The position numbers were made by a program, and so were the translations under genes. Shown here one piece after another: positions 9,746 to 21,171 of a stretch of DNA of 64,000 nt. Within the stretch, counting starts at the first letter, position 1; the number at the start of each line of letters is the position of its first letter. The stretch comes from Diprion similis (taxonomy: Eukaryota; Arthropoda; Insecta; Hymenoptera; Diprionidae): NCBI RefSeq assembly GCF_021155765.1, contig NC_060113.1, forward strand, positions 10,831,001 through 10,895,000, in the 5' to 3' direction. The notes beneath the pieces were generated by a model. The model saw only the letters and a program-made list of their open reading frames with translations, was not told where the DNA came from and searched no databases.

Positions 9746-11469
9746 CGGTTGCAATACTCTAGACCGTTGTCCGTACGTAACACCTTCATCGGCTTGCCGA
9801 ATTTGTTGTGGATCAACTTTTCGTACTTCTTGAATATGTCAAAGACATCGGATTTGTGTTTCATGAAGTGGACGTACCTGAATCCTGACGCGTCGTCCTT
9901 AAAGGTTATGCAAAATCTTGCCCTACCGATCGACTCTGTTGAGAATGGTCCGCATACGTCCGAATGTATGTATTCTCCCGGTTTTGAGGTTCTTTTTGTC
10001 TCGTTCTTCTTGAACGGCAGCCTGTGTGCTTTTCTGAAGGCACACGATTCACAGAAGAAATCGTCAATGTCCGCTAATTTCACACCGCGAATTAGCCCCT
10101 TTTGCGTCATTTCTCGCAAAACTTTATTGTTTACGTGTCCCATTCGTTCGTGCCAGACACGCAAGTTGACAGTTGACACATTTGCTTCTCTCGCAACACT
10201 TGGTTTTCTCACTTTAAAGAGCATTCGGTAAATCTGATTGTCTTGTTGCACACCGACACCGAAAACTTCACTGTCACGGTTAATTGTCACTAGTTTACCT
10301 TTGAACAACACATCGAAACCTTTTTCAGTGCATACGCCGACTGAAAACAAGTTCTTTCGAATCTTCGGAACGTAGAGCACGTTTTCAATTCGAGCTTCGC
10401 ACCATCTACCGTTTACTAGTCTATCGATAAGCACAGTGCCACTGCCGGTAACGTCACACACGCCATTGTCCCCGAGCAAGATAGACTCATCACTGCTTGG
10501 TTCAAACTCACTGTACCAGTCCCGTCGGTAAGTAATATGCCTGGACGCACCGCTGTCGGTGATCCAGACATCGCTTATGTCGACTGCTGTGAGTCTTTCT
10601 ACGACCTCACTACTCGGCGCCGTCTCCGATTTCACTTGTTGCTGTTTTTGTTCACTTGTCGAAGCGACGAACGCACACTCACGAGGGTTTTCACCGGTAT
10701 TGTCTTTGTCCCTTTTCTTTTTCCGGCACTCGCGAGCAAGATGTCCTTTCCTTTTACAATAGAAACACTCGACACTCGTATTTCTACTTTCGCGGTTTTT
10801 CTCACTGTTATTGTTTTGATTCGCGGCTAATTTTTTCTTTTTGTTCCCGCCAAGATTAACAGCGGCTAACGCTCGAGTGACGTCGTCGTCACCTTCAAGT
10901 CTTCTTTCTTCCTTCAATAATCGTTCTAATAGATTCTCAAGGGTTTGTCTTTCTTCGGGTACACTGTCCCATGCTGTCTGGAGCGCGTTGTACTTTGCCG
11001 GTAGGCTGCCAAGGACCTTCGCCATTATGGCCGTGTCTGAAACCGCTTCTCCCAGATCCTTGAGCTGAGACGCCATGTTTTTTACCCGGGAAACGTGTTG
11101 TACAACCGACTCGTTTGATTCCATGCGATGTCCGTGGAACTTTTGTAGCAGGAGCATCTTGTTCGACACTGATTTCTGCTCATGAATTCTAGCTAATTTG
11201 TCCCACATTTGCTTCGCTGTGATGCAGTCGAGCATACAGTCGAGCTGGGAATCCTCTATCGACGAGGAAACTATGCACATGGCCGTCGCGTTGTCTTTCA
11301 CCCACTTTTTGCCATCGGCTGAATCTGCGTCTGCCGGCATCACTCGCACGCTCGTTACGACGTCTTGAATCGCGTTCGCGATAAGCATTGAGTTCATTCG
11401 AAACTTCCACGCTTGAAAGTTCGAGCCATCAAACTTCTTAATGTTCTTTATCAGAGTTGACTCCGCCAT
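9746..11469 (-). pseudogene. gag-pol: copia gag, protease and integrase N-terminal part
   Basis: The likely start is the Met at 11,469 (MAESTLIKNIKKFDG); the frame is also open further upstream into the LTR. Gag carries the UBN2-like blocks seen in copia (DGSNFQAWKFRM). A canonical CX2CX4HX4C knuckle follows, CFYCKRKGHLAREC. The protease active site is WITDSGASRH. Integrase starts with WHERMGHVNN and CESCAFRKAHR (HHCC), then EYIHSDVCGPF and LRTDNGLEYCNREMK. It is cut there by the MULE-like insertion at 9,736. Up to the insertion the frame is uninterrupted. Confidence 0.95.
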
Positions 11470-11605
11470 TTTCGTTCGATTATTTTCCCGTACGCGTTTT
11501 ACCGGTACACTACAATGGCGACCACGTGTCGACCAAAACAAAATTCGAGATAACCGTTTTCTCTCTATCGTTCTCTGACTTCGATAATCGGGTGTTACGC
11601 AGGCT

Positions 11606-11625
11606 GCTTGCCTGGGCCCATAGCC
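11606..11625 (-). other. copia primer-binding site
   Basis: Immediately inside the 5' LTR the minus strand reads GGCTATGGGCCCAGGCAAGC. This resembles the copia-type site complementary to an internal part of initiator tRNA-Met rather than to a tRNA 3' end. Confidence 0.7.
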
Positions 11626-11816
11626 TGTTGTTATTATATATATACTCTTTATTACATAGGAACTTCTTATTGCACACGTCTCGTGGACAACGGTCACGGA
11701 CCAACTAACTAGAAATTACCGGGAACGCAAGTAGTGCGCTCCGGCGCCTTAATACTAACTTATGCTCACGCATGCGCAGTGAGCCTATCGACGTACGATA
11801 ACTTTACTTTTCAACA
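11626..11816 (-). repeat. copia 5' LTR
   Basis: 191-bp partner of 6,272-6,462 with the same TG...CA ends. It differs by a few substitutions, for example CTCGTGGAC against CTCGTCGAC. Confidence 0.95.
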
Positions 11817-11988
11817 CTCTCCCTAATTCCCACTCCTCGGCCGCATTGAACAAAGCTCCAGTCTTCCAGGAAGCGTTGCCGGAACGCGGGGTTTTCCACA
11901 TCTCCATAGTGTTTTCCCACGAAAATTGGGAGACGAGAATCCCCGCGTTCACGAGCGCTGAAGCCGAGGGGGTTGACACGAAAGACAT
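11817..11988 (-). pseudogene. Polinton-type small zinc-finger gene relic, N-terminal half
   Basis: A Met at 11,988 opens a frame running into the copia 5' LTR (MSFVSTPSASALVNAG...FNAAEEWELGR). It continues on the other side of copia at 6,271. Similarity to the P1 and P2 N-terminus is weak (MS...V..A..), so the assignment rests mainly on the zinc-finger half at 5,966-6,271 and on contiguity across the copia insertion. Confidence 0.55.
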
Positions 11989-12941
11989 TTTTCTCTAGAT
12001 TTTGGTGATCCAGTCACTTGAACTAACTTTATCGTAATGATTTGTTATCTTTGGGTTGCTATTCAATTTCAGAATTGTTTTGTTTTTCATGTTTGATTTT
12101 GTTTCCTTCTAGAAGATTCTTCTTGGAATCGAGTTTTGTGTCGGATCGACTCTGATTTCTTTTAGTCTGTATGGAGTCACGATTATTATTCTTCAGGTCG
12201 TTAAGCGATTATTTGATTTTTGCATTTTTCTAATCCCTGTGTCAGTTTTTGTCAGCACATTTTCAGGTTCCCTGACACAACATCTTTCCTGTGATTCCTT
12301 TCTTCATTCCCGAGAACGACTGGTGATCGACGAGCCGGGTTTTTCTTCTCCAGATTCAGATAAGATCGTTTTTTTTCTTTTAACAGAAATAAACGTTTAG
12401 TGATTTGAAAACGATCTTTATTAATGAATCTTTCTTTAACTAAATTCTTTGAACGAATTTGGAATGTACGATCACCATTGCTCACGTCTGTCCTCCCGAT
12501 CTAGGGTGTGCTGTTTTCGGAGAAATCCCAGAACCGGCCCACCACCTTTCCTCCTCCTTTTTCCAGTGGTGGTATCATAACTCCAGGATCCCTTTTGGAC
12601 TTCCGCTCGAGTCCTTCCTGATTTCCCGGATCCTGTGACACCCTTGGATTCTTTCATGAAGAGGATTTCGTAACACTTATACACTTTACACTAACTTTTA
12701 TAACACATATTACAGAATATTGTGAAAATCTTGATTTTTGGGACTTTTGTTCGGCTATCTGCTCAAGGCTTTCTATGGTTTACCTTGAGACTGTGGGCAA
12801 ATGCCAGATGGTTAAAAAGGGAGTCTTCAAATCTTTACAGCCATAGCTCCGACTCACCTTCGAGCACCGTCTGCTAGATCAGGATCACTATTGCTTCAAT
12901 TGGTACGAGTCGGGACGACTCTTTTCCTCAGGGGGGAGTAG
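11989..12941 (+). other. gypsy 3' untranslated region and polypurine tract
   Basis: No convincing ORF. Parts match the reverse complement of 55,582-56,584 in the second gypsy fragment, including TTTCCTTCTAGAAGATTCTT and the block just before the LTR. It ends in a polypurine tract GGGGGGAGTAG (12,931-12,941) directly before the LTR TGTTAC, as expected for plus-strand priming. Confidence 0.75.
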
Positions 12942-13219
12942 TGTTACAAAGGGTAAAATCACCCGTTTCACCCCCCTTTCAAATCATCTAGTGGTCGGCT
13001 TGTGACGCAAGAAGCATAAGCGTTCTCATGTTATAAAATGAATAGGGTTGCCGTGTCAACCGATATTATTGTAAAAACAGTCCTGTTTCAGATTTAAAAC
13101 GAGAAACACATACTGCCATTGAAGCAATTTTCCTCCAAATATTTTACACAACGCCTTTTATTGATTCCGTGAACTCAGCTCACGTACCCACATTATATTC
13201 GAAACGCGAGTCCGTTTCA
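12942..13219 (+). repeat. gypsy 3' LTR
   Basis: 278 bp from TGTTACAAAGGG to ...GTCCGTTTCA, preceded by a polypurine tract and followed at once by (TA)n. It aligns with the LTR at 55,297-55,581 on the other strand, sharing GGTAAAATCACCCGTTT near the start and TATTATTGTAAAAACAG in the middle; the 3' third has diverged. Confidence 0.85.
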
Positions 13220-13236
13220 ATATATATATATATATA

Positions 13237-15934
13237 CCGGGACCATCTCTAGAAACTAAACAGGAACTGCGCATGCGCCAAATGATTCAATTTCATTGGT
13301 CAGCGAAATTGCCCCGCGGAGTAATTTTCGTCAGCTAACCAAGGCGACCAACGTACACGAAATGTGACAAGGCTCTGAATATCTCGCGCGTAAAGTAGCG
13401 TATTGAGGTTATGTTGATATTTATTCCTACTTATCGTGAATTTTCTAAGAAAAGTGTCATTCAGCAATACCGTAGTTGATGTTAGAAGATATTTAATCGA
13501 CACAATAAAGGCGTCAATGGAGAAACAAATATCAAAAGCTACAGAAATTGGATCAGTTATTTATTGAAAGAAGAAATCTGAAATTAAATGTGGAACGTCA
13601 TCAACGAGTGGGAGTCTAGGCAAACTGAGGCAGGTAAGTAAAAATATTGTTTATTTTAAACAGATTCTTTATTTACATGAAATTAAAAATAAATGGATTG
13701 TTGAAACCCAGCAGAAGGTTGCTCCAGAGTAGATTTGTTACAGTGCAGTGCTCCGGAAGCCAGTAATCAGTGCCGATGAACATAAAATATTAAAATAAAA
13801 TCAGTAACAAGGAATAAAAGAAATAGTGTATCTTGAAACACAAAGCTTAGGAGTACAAAAAGTAGCAATTCGTTTTTCTGTCGCAATTTATTGATAGTTA
13901 GTGGTATCCAGAACAATTAGAAGCTCTTGTCTGATGATAATATCTTTTAATATTTTCAGGTGGGAAACAACCATCATCGAAGCGAGACTAAAGTTGTCAG
14001 GCGTCGAAGCGTGTGAGTAAATTTCTGATACTATGATATTTGCATATTACAATATTTTCACATGTATTCAATGATAAAATTCGTTTGTTCTGACAGATTT
14101 AAAGTTTCAAATTTGGATAATAGGATGAAAATCATACCTTACCTGATGGTCAAAACGTTTTGGTGGCTAGGACCCTAGTTTCTCGATTGGTGCCACCGTT
14201 CCAACCATCGAACCTGGTTGTTCCGTTGTTCCATTAGACAACAGGTATCCGAAGGAATTTCTTCTGGTCATCGCCACCTTCTAAACATCAGTCGTGGCAA
14301 AATTGAAGAGCACGACACGCTACAGATCATGGTGTTTGAATATTCCATCATTTTAGATCTATCGAGCCAATAGTAATAAGTTTGTTATTCAACAATTGCT
14401 GCTAACTAATTTTACAGAGCAATCATTCGGTGCACCATTGTAATCCAAGCAGTATTATTGGCCCGAATTATTTTTCAAATTTTATTTTCGGCAGTTTTGA
14501 TATTTTATTTTTCACTATCTTGGTATTCAATTCAGATGAATAGTGTTTCAAGTGTTAAATCAGATTCCAAGGATGAATTTTGATGTGTAAACTGAACCAA
14601 TCTCAATCTAAAAATGTTGGATAACTTCAGTTGAAAATGTCTTTAAAGTCAATATTATTCGACAGTATCATCTGACTAGCTAGTTGCAGCTATCATCCGT
14701 GCTTGAGCCTCGTTCAACCCCAGCAAGGTCTGAGGAATGCATTCACTGACTAGTACACGTTACAAATGATCACTTTGTCTACAATAGGACTTACTTGCTG
14801 GCTAACTTTTTTATGATGAATCTTTATCAGGGAGTTATCCGGTAACTTATTGAAAGCTTGAAACCAGATTCAATTTTATACTCTTACAATGGTCCTTCAT
14901 TGAAACTGAGAGTTTGTGAATCTCCATTTATTACAATTAATTCTGCATCCCATGTTAACACTATTCGAAACAAAAAATCTCATCCTAAAATTGGAAATGG
15001 AATCTGCAATGCAAAAGTTATCTAGCGGCACAAGTTAAAAACAAAGAACCTTATAACGGTTTCTGCAACAGAGGGATTCCTTCCGGATATTCATGTTACT
15101 GGATGATGTTCGGAGCACTATGAACAAGATATTGTATTGGATTTAGGTTTAAGTAAGTATTTTTATGAACTTCAGTGAAAATTAGATATTCATTTGTTTC
15201 AAAGGAACAAGGGGTACAATGTTGAACCCGATAAGTCAATATTTTCATATGAATGTTCCGAACATTACTCTAAAACATGATTATCCTCAAAGTTAATTGT
15301 GACACTGAGGCACATTTTGAAAATGTTGATTTTTAACTTGTGTCACAGAATTTTTCTGAGTTTTACTCTTCGGATTAGATTTTTTTAGATTAGATTTGAA
15401 ATTGAAAGAAACCGTAAGATCTACAACTTCCTTTTCCAACCAACAAAAGTGGCCGATGATCTCTGCATGTGTCATGAATTGAATGGGAAGAGAAGACATC
15501 AGCGAACAGCAGAGATGCTATTATTTTGGCTGTATTTTCTGTTGAAAGAAAAAAATTTCATTGTTATTCCTAATGTACGAAGTAATGAAAATGATTGAAT
15601 AAATTGTCCCCACCTACCTGCTTCGTTTCTTCCAAGCACCCAACATTTGAACAGATTTCTTGTTTCAATCGAATAGGACGAATTTTCAAAGAGCATCAGC
15701 ATTAAATTCCGACCGTTCTTTGAACAATCAATTTTCAATAACAAATGCTTCCCAAGCCTTTCCGAGGGTGACTATCTCAATGACTTGAGATTCTAACCTC
15801 AAAAATGCATGTGAACTACACCGCCGACAGAAACAGAGTTTGACAGCAGGGTCTCGGGGTGGCCAGACTGCACGGACGGCGGATTTAAATTCGCGCATGC
15901 GCAGTTCCTGTTTAGTTTCTAGAGATGGTCCCGG
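13237..15934. mobile_element. DNA transposon with 42-bp terminal inverted repeats, no recognisable transposase
   Basis: The left end 13,237-13,278 (CCGGGACCATCTCTAGAAAC...) is matched by its reverse complement at 15,893-15,934. Both ends sit in (TA)n, consistent with a TA duplication, though the tract hides its exact length. The 2.7 kb interior is AT-rich; the longest frames (about 80 aa) show no known domain, so I take it as non-autonomous. Elements of the Tc1/mariner or related type use TA targets, but the end sequence alone does not assign a superfamily. Confidence 0.85.
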
Positions 15935-15948
15935 TATATATATATATA

Positions 15949-15971
15949 TGAGGGTAACAGAATTTAGCGTC

Positions 15972-16011
<40 letters not shown>

Positions 16012-16034
16012 GACGCTAAATTCTGTTACCCTCT
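15949..16034. repeat. perfect palindrome around (TA)n: two element ends face to face
   Basis: GAGGGTAACAGAATTTAGCGTCACAA at 15,949-15,975 is followed by a (TA)n tract and then by its exact reverse complement to about 16,034. The right arm is the 3' end of element A (minus strand). The left arm is a 26-bp remnant of the same family in plus orientation, cut by the 13,237-15,934 transposon. This is two ends abutting a palindromic target rather than a functional hairpin. Confidence 0.8.
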
Positions 16035-16110
16035 GACGAGGACTTACCGTTAACACTTTGGTGCGATTCTCCAATTATTCGATACGATATTTGAGATACG
16101 AAAAGATACT

Positions 16111-16136
16111 CGTTGGGCGCCAGACGCTTCAGCGTC
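16111..16136 (-). other. hairpin plus primer-binding-like block in element A
   Basis: Minus strand: the stem-loop GACGC-TGAA-GCGTC is followed directly by TGGCGCCCAACG, which resembles a primer-binding site complementary to the 3' end of tRNA-Lys. Equivalent structures occur in B (49,434-49,461) and C (52,994-53,017). Confidence 0.6.
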
Positions 16137-17362
16137 AATTCTTAGAGGAAAGGGAAAGATACGATACGATAATCATAATTAGAGAACCCGTTGTATGGCT
16201 GGCTAGGCTCAGGTACTCACACGAACTGGTAGAGTGGCGGTATCCAAAGGCAGTTACAACAGTTACGGAAATAAGGAAAATAAAGAGATCAAGAAATAAG
16301 CTCGAATCAAGTAAATTAACAAGCCAATCAGTCGTATATTATTGATCAGTTCATAAGCGGTAGATTAGTCAATTTGTTACAGAAAGTTAACAAAAGATAC
16401 TTAGTCAACGAGAGTGATTTACAAGATTTTCGGTTAAAGAAGCTAAGCGATAATTCGCACAAAATGATAGTTGGCAAAAGAAATTAATCGTAGGTCGAGA
16501 GAAGCGATATAATGCAAAAAGTCTACCTAAACTAGACGTCACTGGGCGACGTGATCTTACCCAAATTTCAGAAGCGGCACTACGAGAATTGTTACATTAA
16601 AGCAAGAGTGAAACTTTAGCGAAAATCGGTAGTTGACGGAATTGACGGTAGCTTAGAACTATAGTGACAAGAAAATAATATTTAAATTACGACAAATGGT
16701 AATTAGCGAGAAAGATTGACAGTGATATGCGATTCACAAATATCGGAAGCTTATACGGAAGAATTATTCACAGCAAGCGATTTGATAATTACAACAGTCA
16801 AAATTACGATATTAAATTAACAAGGAAATTCGAAATTACGATAACTAGAGAAAATACAAAAGTTATACGAGATTGAGAGGTTTAGAGAAGGGATTGCAGA
16901 GTAAAAATAATACACTAAATACACCTGGTTACAATAAGCAACTTAAGATAACACAGAAGTACGATATTCGGGAAACAAGAAAATATTACAAGGTAATAAG
17001 AAATGTAAATCAATATAAGCGATAGAAAACAAAGGTGCGGTAGTATTTAGCGGCTTAATCTACGCTCAGCTGTACTCCAAGTAGCTCAATATACGATATG
17101 AAATTTCATGCACAAAGCAAATAATATAAAACAAGCGATACGATACAAAGCGATAGGCAATACTAGTAAGAAAAGTAAAGATAGCGATAGCGATAGACAG
17201 TAGAAATTACACAAGCGTTTCTAGCATAAAATTACGAGAAGCAAAGAAAATCAGAGATACGAAAGATAAGCATTAAGCAAAGAAAATTCAGAAATACAAA
17301 AGATATTCGGTAGTTACGAGGTCGCTCACGATAGTTTTCGGAAATTAATTACGAAACGAAAT

Positions 17363-18186
17363 CATGCAGTCGCACGGCGGCTTACAGCACCTCAATGTCC
17401 GTGGACCATGATTCACAAAGATACTGGCATCATTCGATGCAACCAAAACGATAATTAAGATACGATAAGAGAAACAGAAATTAGAGCAACTTCGTAACGG
17501 TACGATATAAAGGCGAAAGCCTTACCTTAGTCGGTGACGAGATTAGGCACTGATTTTAAATTAAATTAAACTTAAAGAAAGCGAAGAAGGAAGGAAGTGA
17601 AGTTAACGGAAGGAATTGAAGCTAAAGGAAGGAGTGAAGCTAAAAGATCAAAACGGTAGTGGGTGCGAAAAAGGTAACGATAGCGATAGCGGCAGAGGAA
17701 TAAGCGATAAGGTTGAGGATTTCTAACTAAACGAGAGCGAGGTGGTAGCGAAGCTGTCTCCTGGCGGGTTGAGCGTAGAATAGGCAGAGTTCGGAGTCCG
17801 GATCAGCGATCTCGCCGGTGTCGTCAGGTGATTCTTCTTCCCCTTCGGTGGTCATTCAATCCCCACCATAATTGGGTCATTCCTCTGGCGAATATCGGCT
17901 ACGCGTTATCGACGATTACCGCTAGATGAGCGTAGTTGACATCACACGTACTTTTCTTCGTCTGCTGCGTCGTACGGTCCAGGTTGCCTGTCATTGGGGG
18001 TTCCCTCCACGAAGGCAGGTACGTAGGCTACCTCCGGAAGGTTACCGGATGGAGTGCAACTCCACATTGTTTGCCTCCACCGGCTTCGTCGTCTAGGCAG
18101 TGGCCAACTGCCCACGATATATCACGAAGACCATGCAGTCACACGGCGGCTTACAGCACCTCATCGTCCGTGGACCATGACTCACA
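17363..18186. repeat. 54-bp direct repeat pair in element A
   Basis: CATGCAGTCGCACGGCGGC... at 17,363-17,416 recurs at 18,132-18,186 with four or five differences, about 770 bp apart. It includes TTACAGCACCTCA and GTCCGTGGACCATGA. The stretch between and around them has no supported gene. Confidence 0.85.
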
Positions 18187-18697
18187 ATGATTGTAGCCCT
18201 TACTGACAGGGAGGCTGCGTCGATCCTCAGGACGAGGGCTTTATCAACTTTGGACGTAGTGTTTAAGGCTCGGTCCGGCTCCTGGCCGGTAAGTCGGTGA
18301 ACGACAGGCTGCGGTCTGCCCTTGATGTCGAACTTACGGCATCCGAAAAAGTAGGCATTCAAAGTTGTACGGGAGATTCATGATTACGAAACGGTAGTTG
18401 AATTCGTCGGTAGCTGGACCTGTAGTTTTCGGTAGTTGTCGATCCCTCGGTGAATCAAAGAAACGTGTTGATCCCTCGATGATCGTGGTCGCGTTACCTG
18501 TTTAGCTTGCGCCAAAGCGCGGGATTACAAAGTTTGTACAGAAAATATTAGTAACTAGTATTTTTCGCCTATATCGTATCGAGCTTGCTTGGAGTACCCC
18601 GCCAGGGACGCGTTTTCGGTAGTTTCCTTTAGATTTTTAGCCTTGTAACGAGCCATTCTGAAATGCCACGTTACAATGTATATATATATATATATAT

Positions 18698-19794
18698 TGT
18701 AACGTGGCATTTTTTTTTAATGCTCGTTACAAGTGGCTCCCGAACCTTGGGCGGAATCTAAATAGGGAATTCGCGATCGATATCGTTAACCAGTTCGTAA
18801 AGAGCGCCAGGACAAGGGTCACGCATCCGAAACTCTGAGAGGGGACACTTTACAGGCTAGCGAGTTGAGCATTACAAGTTCTTTTTGTTTTTGTTTATTT
18901 TTCGAGCATATACGACACCAAACAGGGAATTGGACGACGAATCTGACCACATCGAGACCGTCACGAAGGAGGACCTCGACGGAGGGTACACCGCGAGCAG
19001 AGAATCTCACACGAGGCTACGGAGGGAGCGCCAACGTAGAGCTCTGCCCCGAGGGAAACCGAGGCGGACGGGATTCCCGCTGTTGACCAGCGAACCGTAG
19101 CCTATCTTCCTTGCGACACACCATCCCGTCGACAACCGCACGGTCCACACGTCATTGGCGACGGCAGAGAACCTGGGAGACTGACGGCCAATCAGCGATC
19201 CGCGACAGCGGAAACCTACGTTAGCGATAAGCTAGATTTAAGAATTGCGTAACCGAACACCCAATGGAATGCGAGGAATTTCGGAAACGAGAAGGCTATG
19301 CTGGAATTTCGGCTCCGCACAGTTTCGGTGGTAGTAAAGGGAATTGAAAAGAGAATCAGCATTGAGTTTTTGAGAGTTGCGAGTTGGGTAAGAAGCAAAA
19401 AAAAAAAAAAAAACAAGGACCCAGAAAAGCGAAGGATGTCCGACTGCCAAGTTGGGGGATTTCTGATTTGGATGCAAAACGGTAAGCGCTCTTAAATTTC
19501 TGCGGACAAATTTCGAGAACGGACTAGAACGGCGCTCCGAGTAACGGTTGGCCATTTTGAGGACTGATTGCGAAATTACTCGAAATTCGTTTGCCGATTT
19601 CCTCGTGTGGTGGCCGTAGCTTAATTTTTTTTGCGAAAGCGTATCGAGTCAATTTTGGCTATTGTACATGTTGAGTAGAGTCATTCGTTTCGTTATTTGC
19701 GAGCAGCCCAAATTCCGCTGCACAGGGTCAAGTTGCGCTCGCGTGTTTAGAAAGTGTCACCTCTCGTGTAGGTCGCGTATCGCTAAGTGTGAGC
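18698..19794 (+). repeat. element B, 5' part (interrupted by the Polinton dimer)
   Basis: It starts TGTAACGTGGCAT directly after (TA)n, facing element A head to head with a 13-base identical beginning. GTGGCTCCCGAACCTTGGG at 18,732 looks like a second tRNA-primer-type block just after a short inverted motif (TGTAACG...CGTTACA). Small frames of 60-70 codons at 18,865-19,100 have no recognisable domain. The unit resumes at 48,850 and ends at 49,586. Confidence 0.6.
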
Positions 19795-20269
19795 AGTAGC
19801 AGTAGTATGCCGGTTTTGGACCACCGCGTGTGCGTGTGTCCGTGTGAGGTGTGCGTGCGTCCGTGTGACCGGCCTAAGCTGACTTAACGTAGATATGCCG
19901 GTTCTGGACCAACGCATGTGTGTCCTTGTGAAGCGTGTGTGTGTGTGTGAGCGTGTGAGTGTGTGTGTGTGACCGTGGTTCTCAACCCGCGGTTCTCAAC
20001 CCCCGCGGATCTCAACCTCCCTGAGTGTTATCATCAGTGGTTGAATACCATCGCGTGTGATTACCATCAGAGAGTGCAATGGTAAGTAGAACTCCGTTCA
20101 GCTGCATCTGGCCAGCTGTCCAATTAATACACCGAGGCGGATTTCAACTTCCGCATAAACCTGTCGTCCAAAATTACCTTGTTGACACGAAAAACTTACA
20201 ATGTCGCCCGAGTAACCCCTTCGCATAAGCCTGTCGGTTTTTCGCGATTTAGCGCTTCCCAAAATAACA
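19795..20269 (+). repeat. P1 left terminal inverted repeat
   Basis: About 475 bp starting AGTAGCAGTAGTATGC, matched by the inverted end at 34,472-34,932. It contains two copies of TATGCCGGTTYTGGACCA about 90 bp apart and a (TG)n tract near 19,938-19,972. A strong splice-donor-like motif, CAATGGTAAGT, lies near 20,078 and is conserved in all three inverted-repeat copies, sometimes as CAATGGTGAGT. Confidence 0.9.
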
Positions 20270-20362
20270 CTATCCCTAAGATGTTTCCACCCCACCCTAG
20301 CATTATCGTTGTAAAAAGGCGGTTCACCAGCAAAAATCCACAGTCATAAAATCTCCTTCATC

Positions 20363-20815
20363 ATGTCAGACTTCCACGTGAACAACAACGTTGCTATAGT
20401 TGCGGCCCAACTCGACTGGACCGACCTTAGACGACTAACCAGCGAGCCTCTGCGAGAACACTTTGCCCAGCAGTGGGCGCGAGTTCGTTGCGGTACAGTT
20501 AGTGCCGTCCGTGAAAAAAATGTACCAGGCTACATCTGCCTGCAATGTTTCGTCGTCCAGTGACTATACACAACGCCTTAAAATCATCTACCACCAAAAT
20601 CGCTTACAAAACATCACTTTTGCAGCGCCAACATAGAAGACTTCGACAATAATGTGCTATTCCACATCTCGTTCGTGAAACCTGACTCGTTCACGTGTCG
20701 AGTTTGTGGAGATAGTTTATTTGGAACAACCCGGCCAACAGAGGGTTGTACCAAGTGCGAAGAACTGATGGTCCAATTGAAACACGTTGCTGAGAGTATT
20801 AATTTTTACTTTTAA
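20363..20815 (+). pseudogene. small C-terminal CxxC/CxxC protein (P1)
   Basis: Starts MSDFHVNNN and ends with CRVCGDSLF...TEGCTKCEEL, a likely zinc-binding pair, about 150 codons in all. Two frame breaks: one after EHFAQQ, shared with P2, and a private one-base loss near 20,620 (ITF). P2 carries the other copy at 47,793-48,246, and a diverged relative is split by copia at 5,966-6,271 and 11,817-11,988. The same break in both copies suggests the parent was already altered here, or an unrecognised splice or frameshift. Function unknown. Confidence 0.7.
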
Positions 20816-21171
20816 TTCAACGTTGGAACACGCCTCTACACATTCCCTGATTATATAATGGCTGCATTATCATTTCCGACCTCAAGCTCAAAGGTTAGCA
20901 ACTTCCGCCTCCTAATAGTTGATTACCCTACCATTAATTTTCGCAAAAATGTAGGTTTATAATCAGTCATTTATATGCTCTGCTTCCATATGCAACAGAA
21001 TTGCATTGTATGCAGAACGTCCTCACGTGAGTTATTGCTCACAGCCCATCATTGTTTCATACTCCCACTACCAATTTTCCCTGTATATAAAAACTTCATC
21101 ATACACCGCCTGTAGTCACAATCACTCCGCAAGCTGAACGTTCTCCACGCAAGCTGAACAATCTACACGCA

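Larger units (their letters stand above)
6272..11816 (-). mobile_element. Ty1/copia retrotransposon, defective
   Basis: Two near-identical 191-bp LTRs (TGTTG...CAACA) bound an element read on the minus strand. A primer-binding site lies inside the right LTR and a purine-rich tract (CGGCGGGAG) inside the left one. Flanks are CTCTA and CTCTC, a 4-of-5 match to a 5-bp target duplication. Domain order is gag, protease, integrase, RT, RNase H, the copia order. It is inactive: RT is deleted through its active site and integrase is split by a MULE-like insertion. LTR divergence is a handful of positions, so the insertion is fairly recent. Confidence 0.95.
2557..13219 (+). mobile_element. Ty3/gypsy retrotransposon, plus-strand copy, interrupted by copia
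   Basis: Visible order: protease, internally deleted RT, RNase H, integrase, a deoxynucleoside-kinase-like fragment, then the 3' UTR (resuming near 11,989), polypurine tract and 3' LTR (12,942-13,219). Gag and 5' LTR are missing. An antisense Polinton-type gene relic lies between kinase and 3' UTR and carries a copia insertion. The LTR abuts (TA)n, as does the related gypsy LTR at 55,297-55,581. Treating 2,557-5,863 and 11,989-13,219 as one element rests on comparison with the copy at 55-57 kb, where the kinase is also followed by a similar 3' UTR and LTR. Confidence 0.8.
16009..18675 (-). repeat. element A: long TG...CA LTR-like unit, minus strand
   Basis: 2,667 bp. On the minus strand it starts TGTAACGTGGCATTTC and ends ...TTTAGCGTCACA, with (TA)n at both ends. 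No ORF longer than about 90 codons and no known protein. On the plus strand it is A-rich with many CGATA and TACGATA motifs; units B and C have similar composition and layout but almost no base identity except at the ends. It holds a hairpin plus primer-binding-like block at 16,111-16,136 and a direct repeat pair. Best reading: a solo LTR or non-autonomous LTR-type element. Confidence 0.6.

Noticed and set aside
13237-15934. Transposase inside the 42-bp inverted-repeat element
   Set aside because: Six-frame translations give only short frames without DDE blocks or helix-turn-helix pattern.
15949-16034. Long palindrome as a functional hairpin or ribozyme
   Set aside because: Each arm is simply the end of a TG...CA element next to (TA)n; CTGACGAG beside it lacks the rest of a hammerhead core.
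17936-18362. Frames of 84-89 codons on both strands in element A
   Set aside because: They overlap each other, show no domain, and include the 54-bp direct repeat; no sign of coding.
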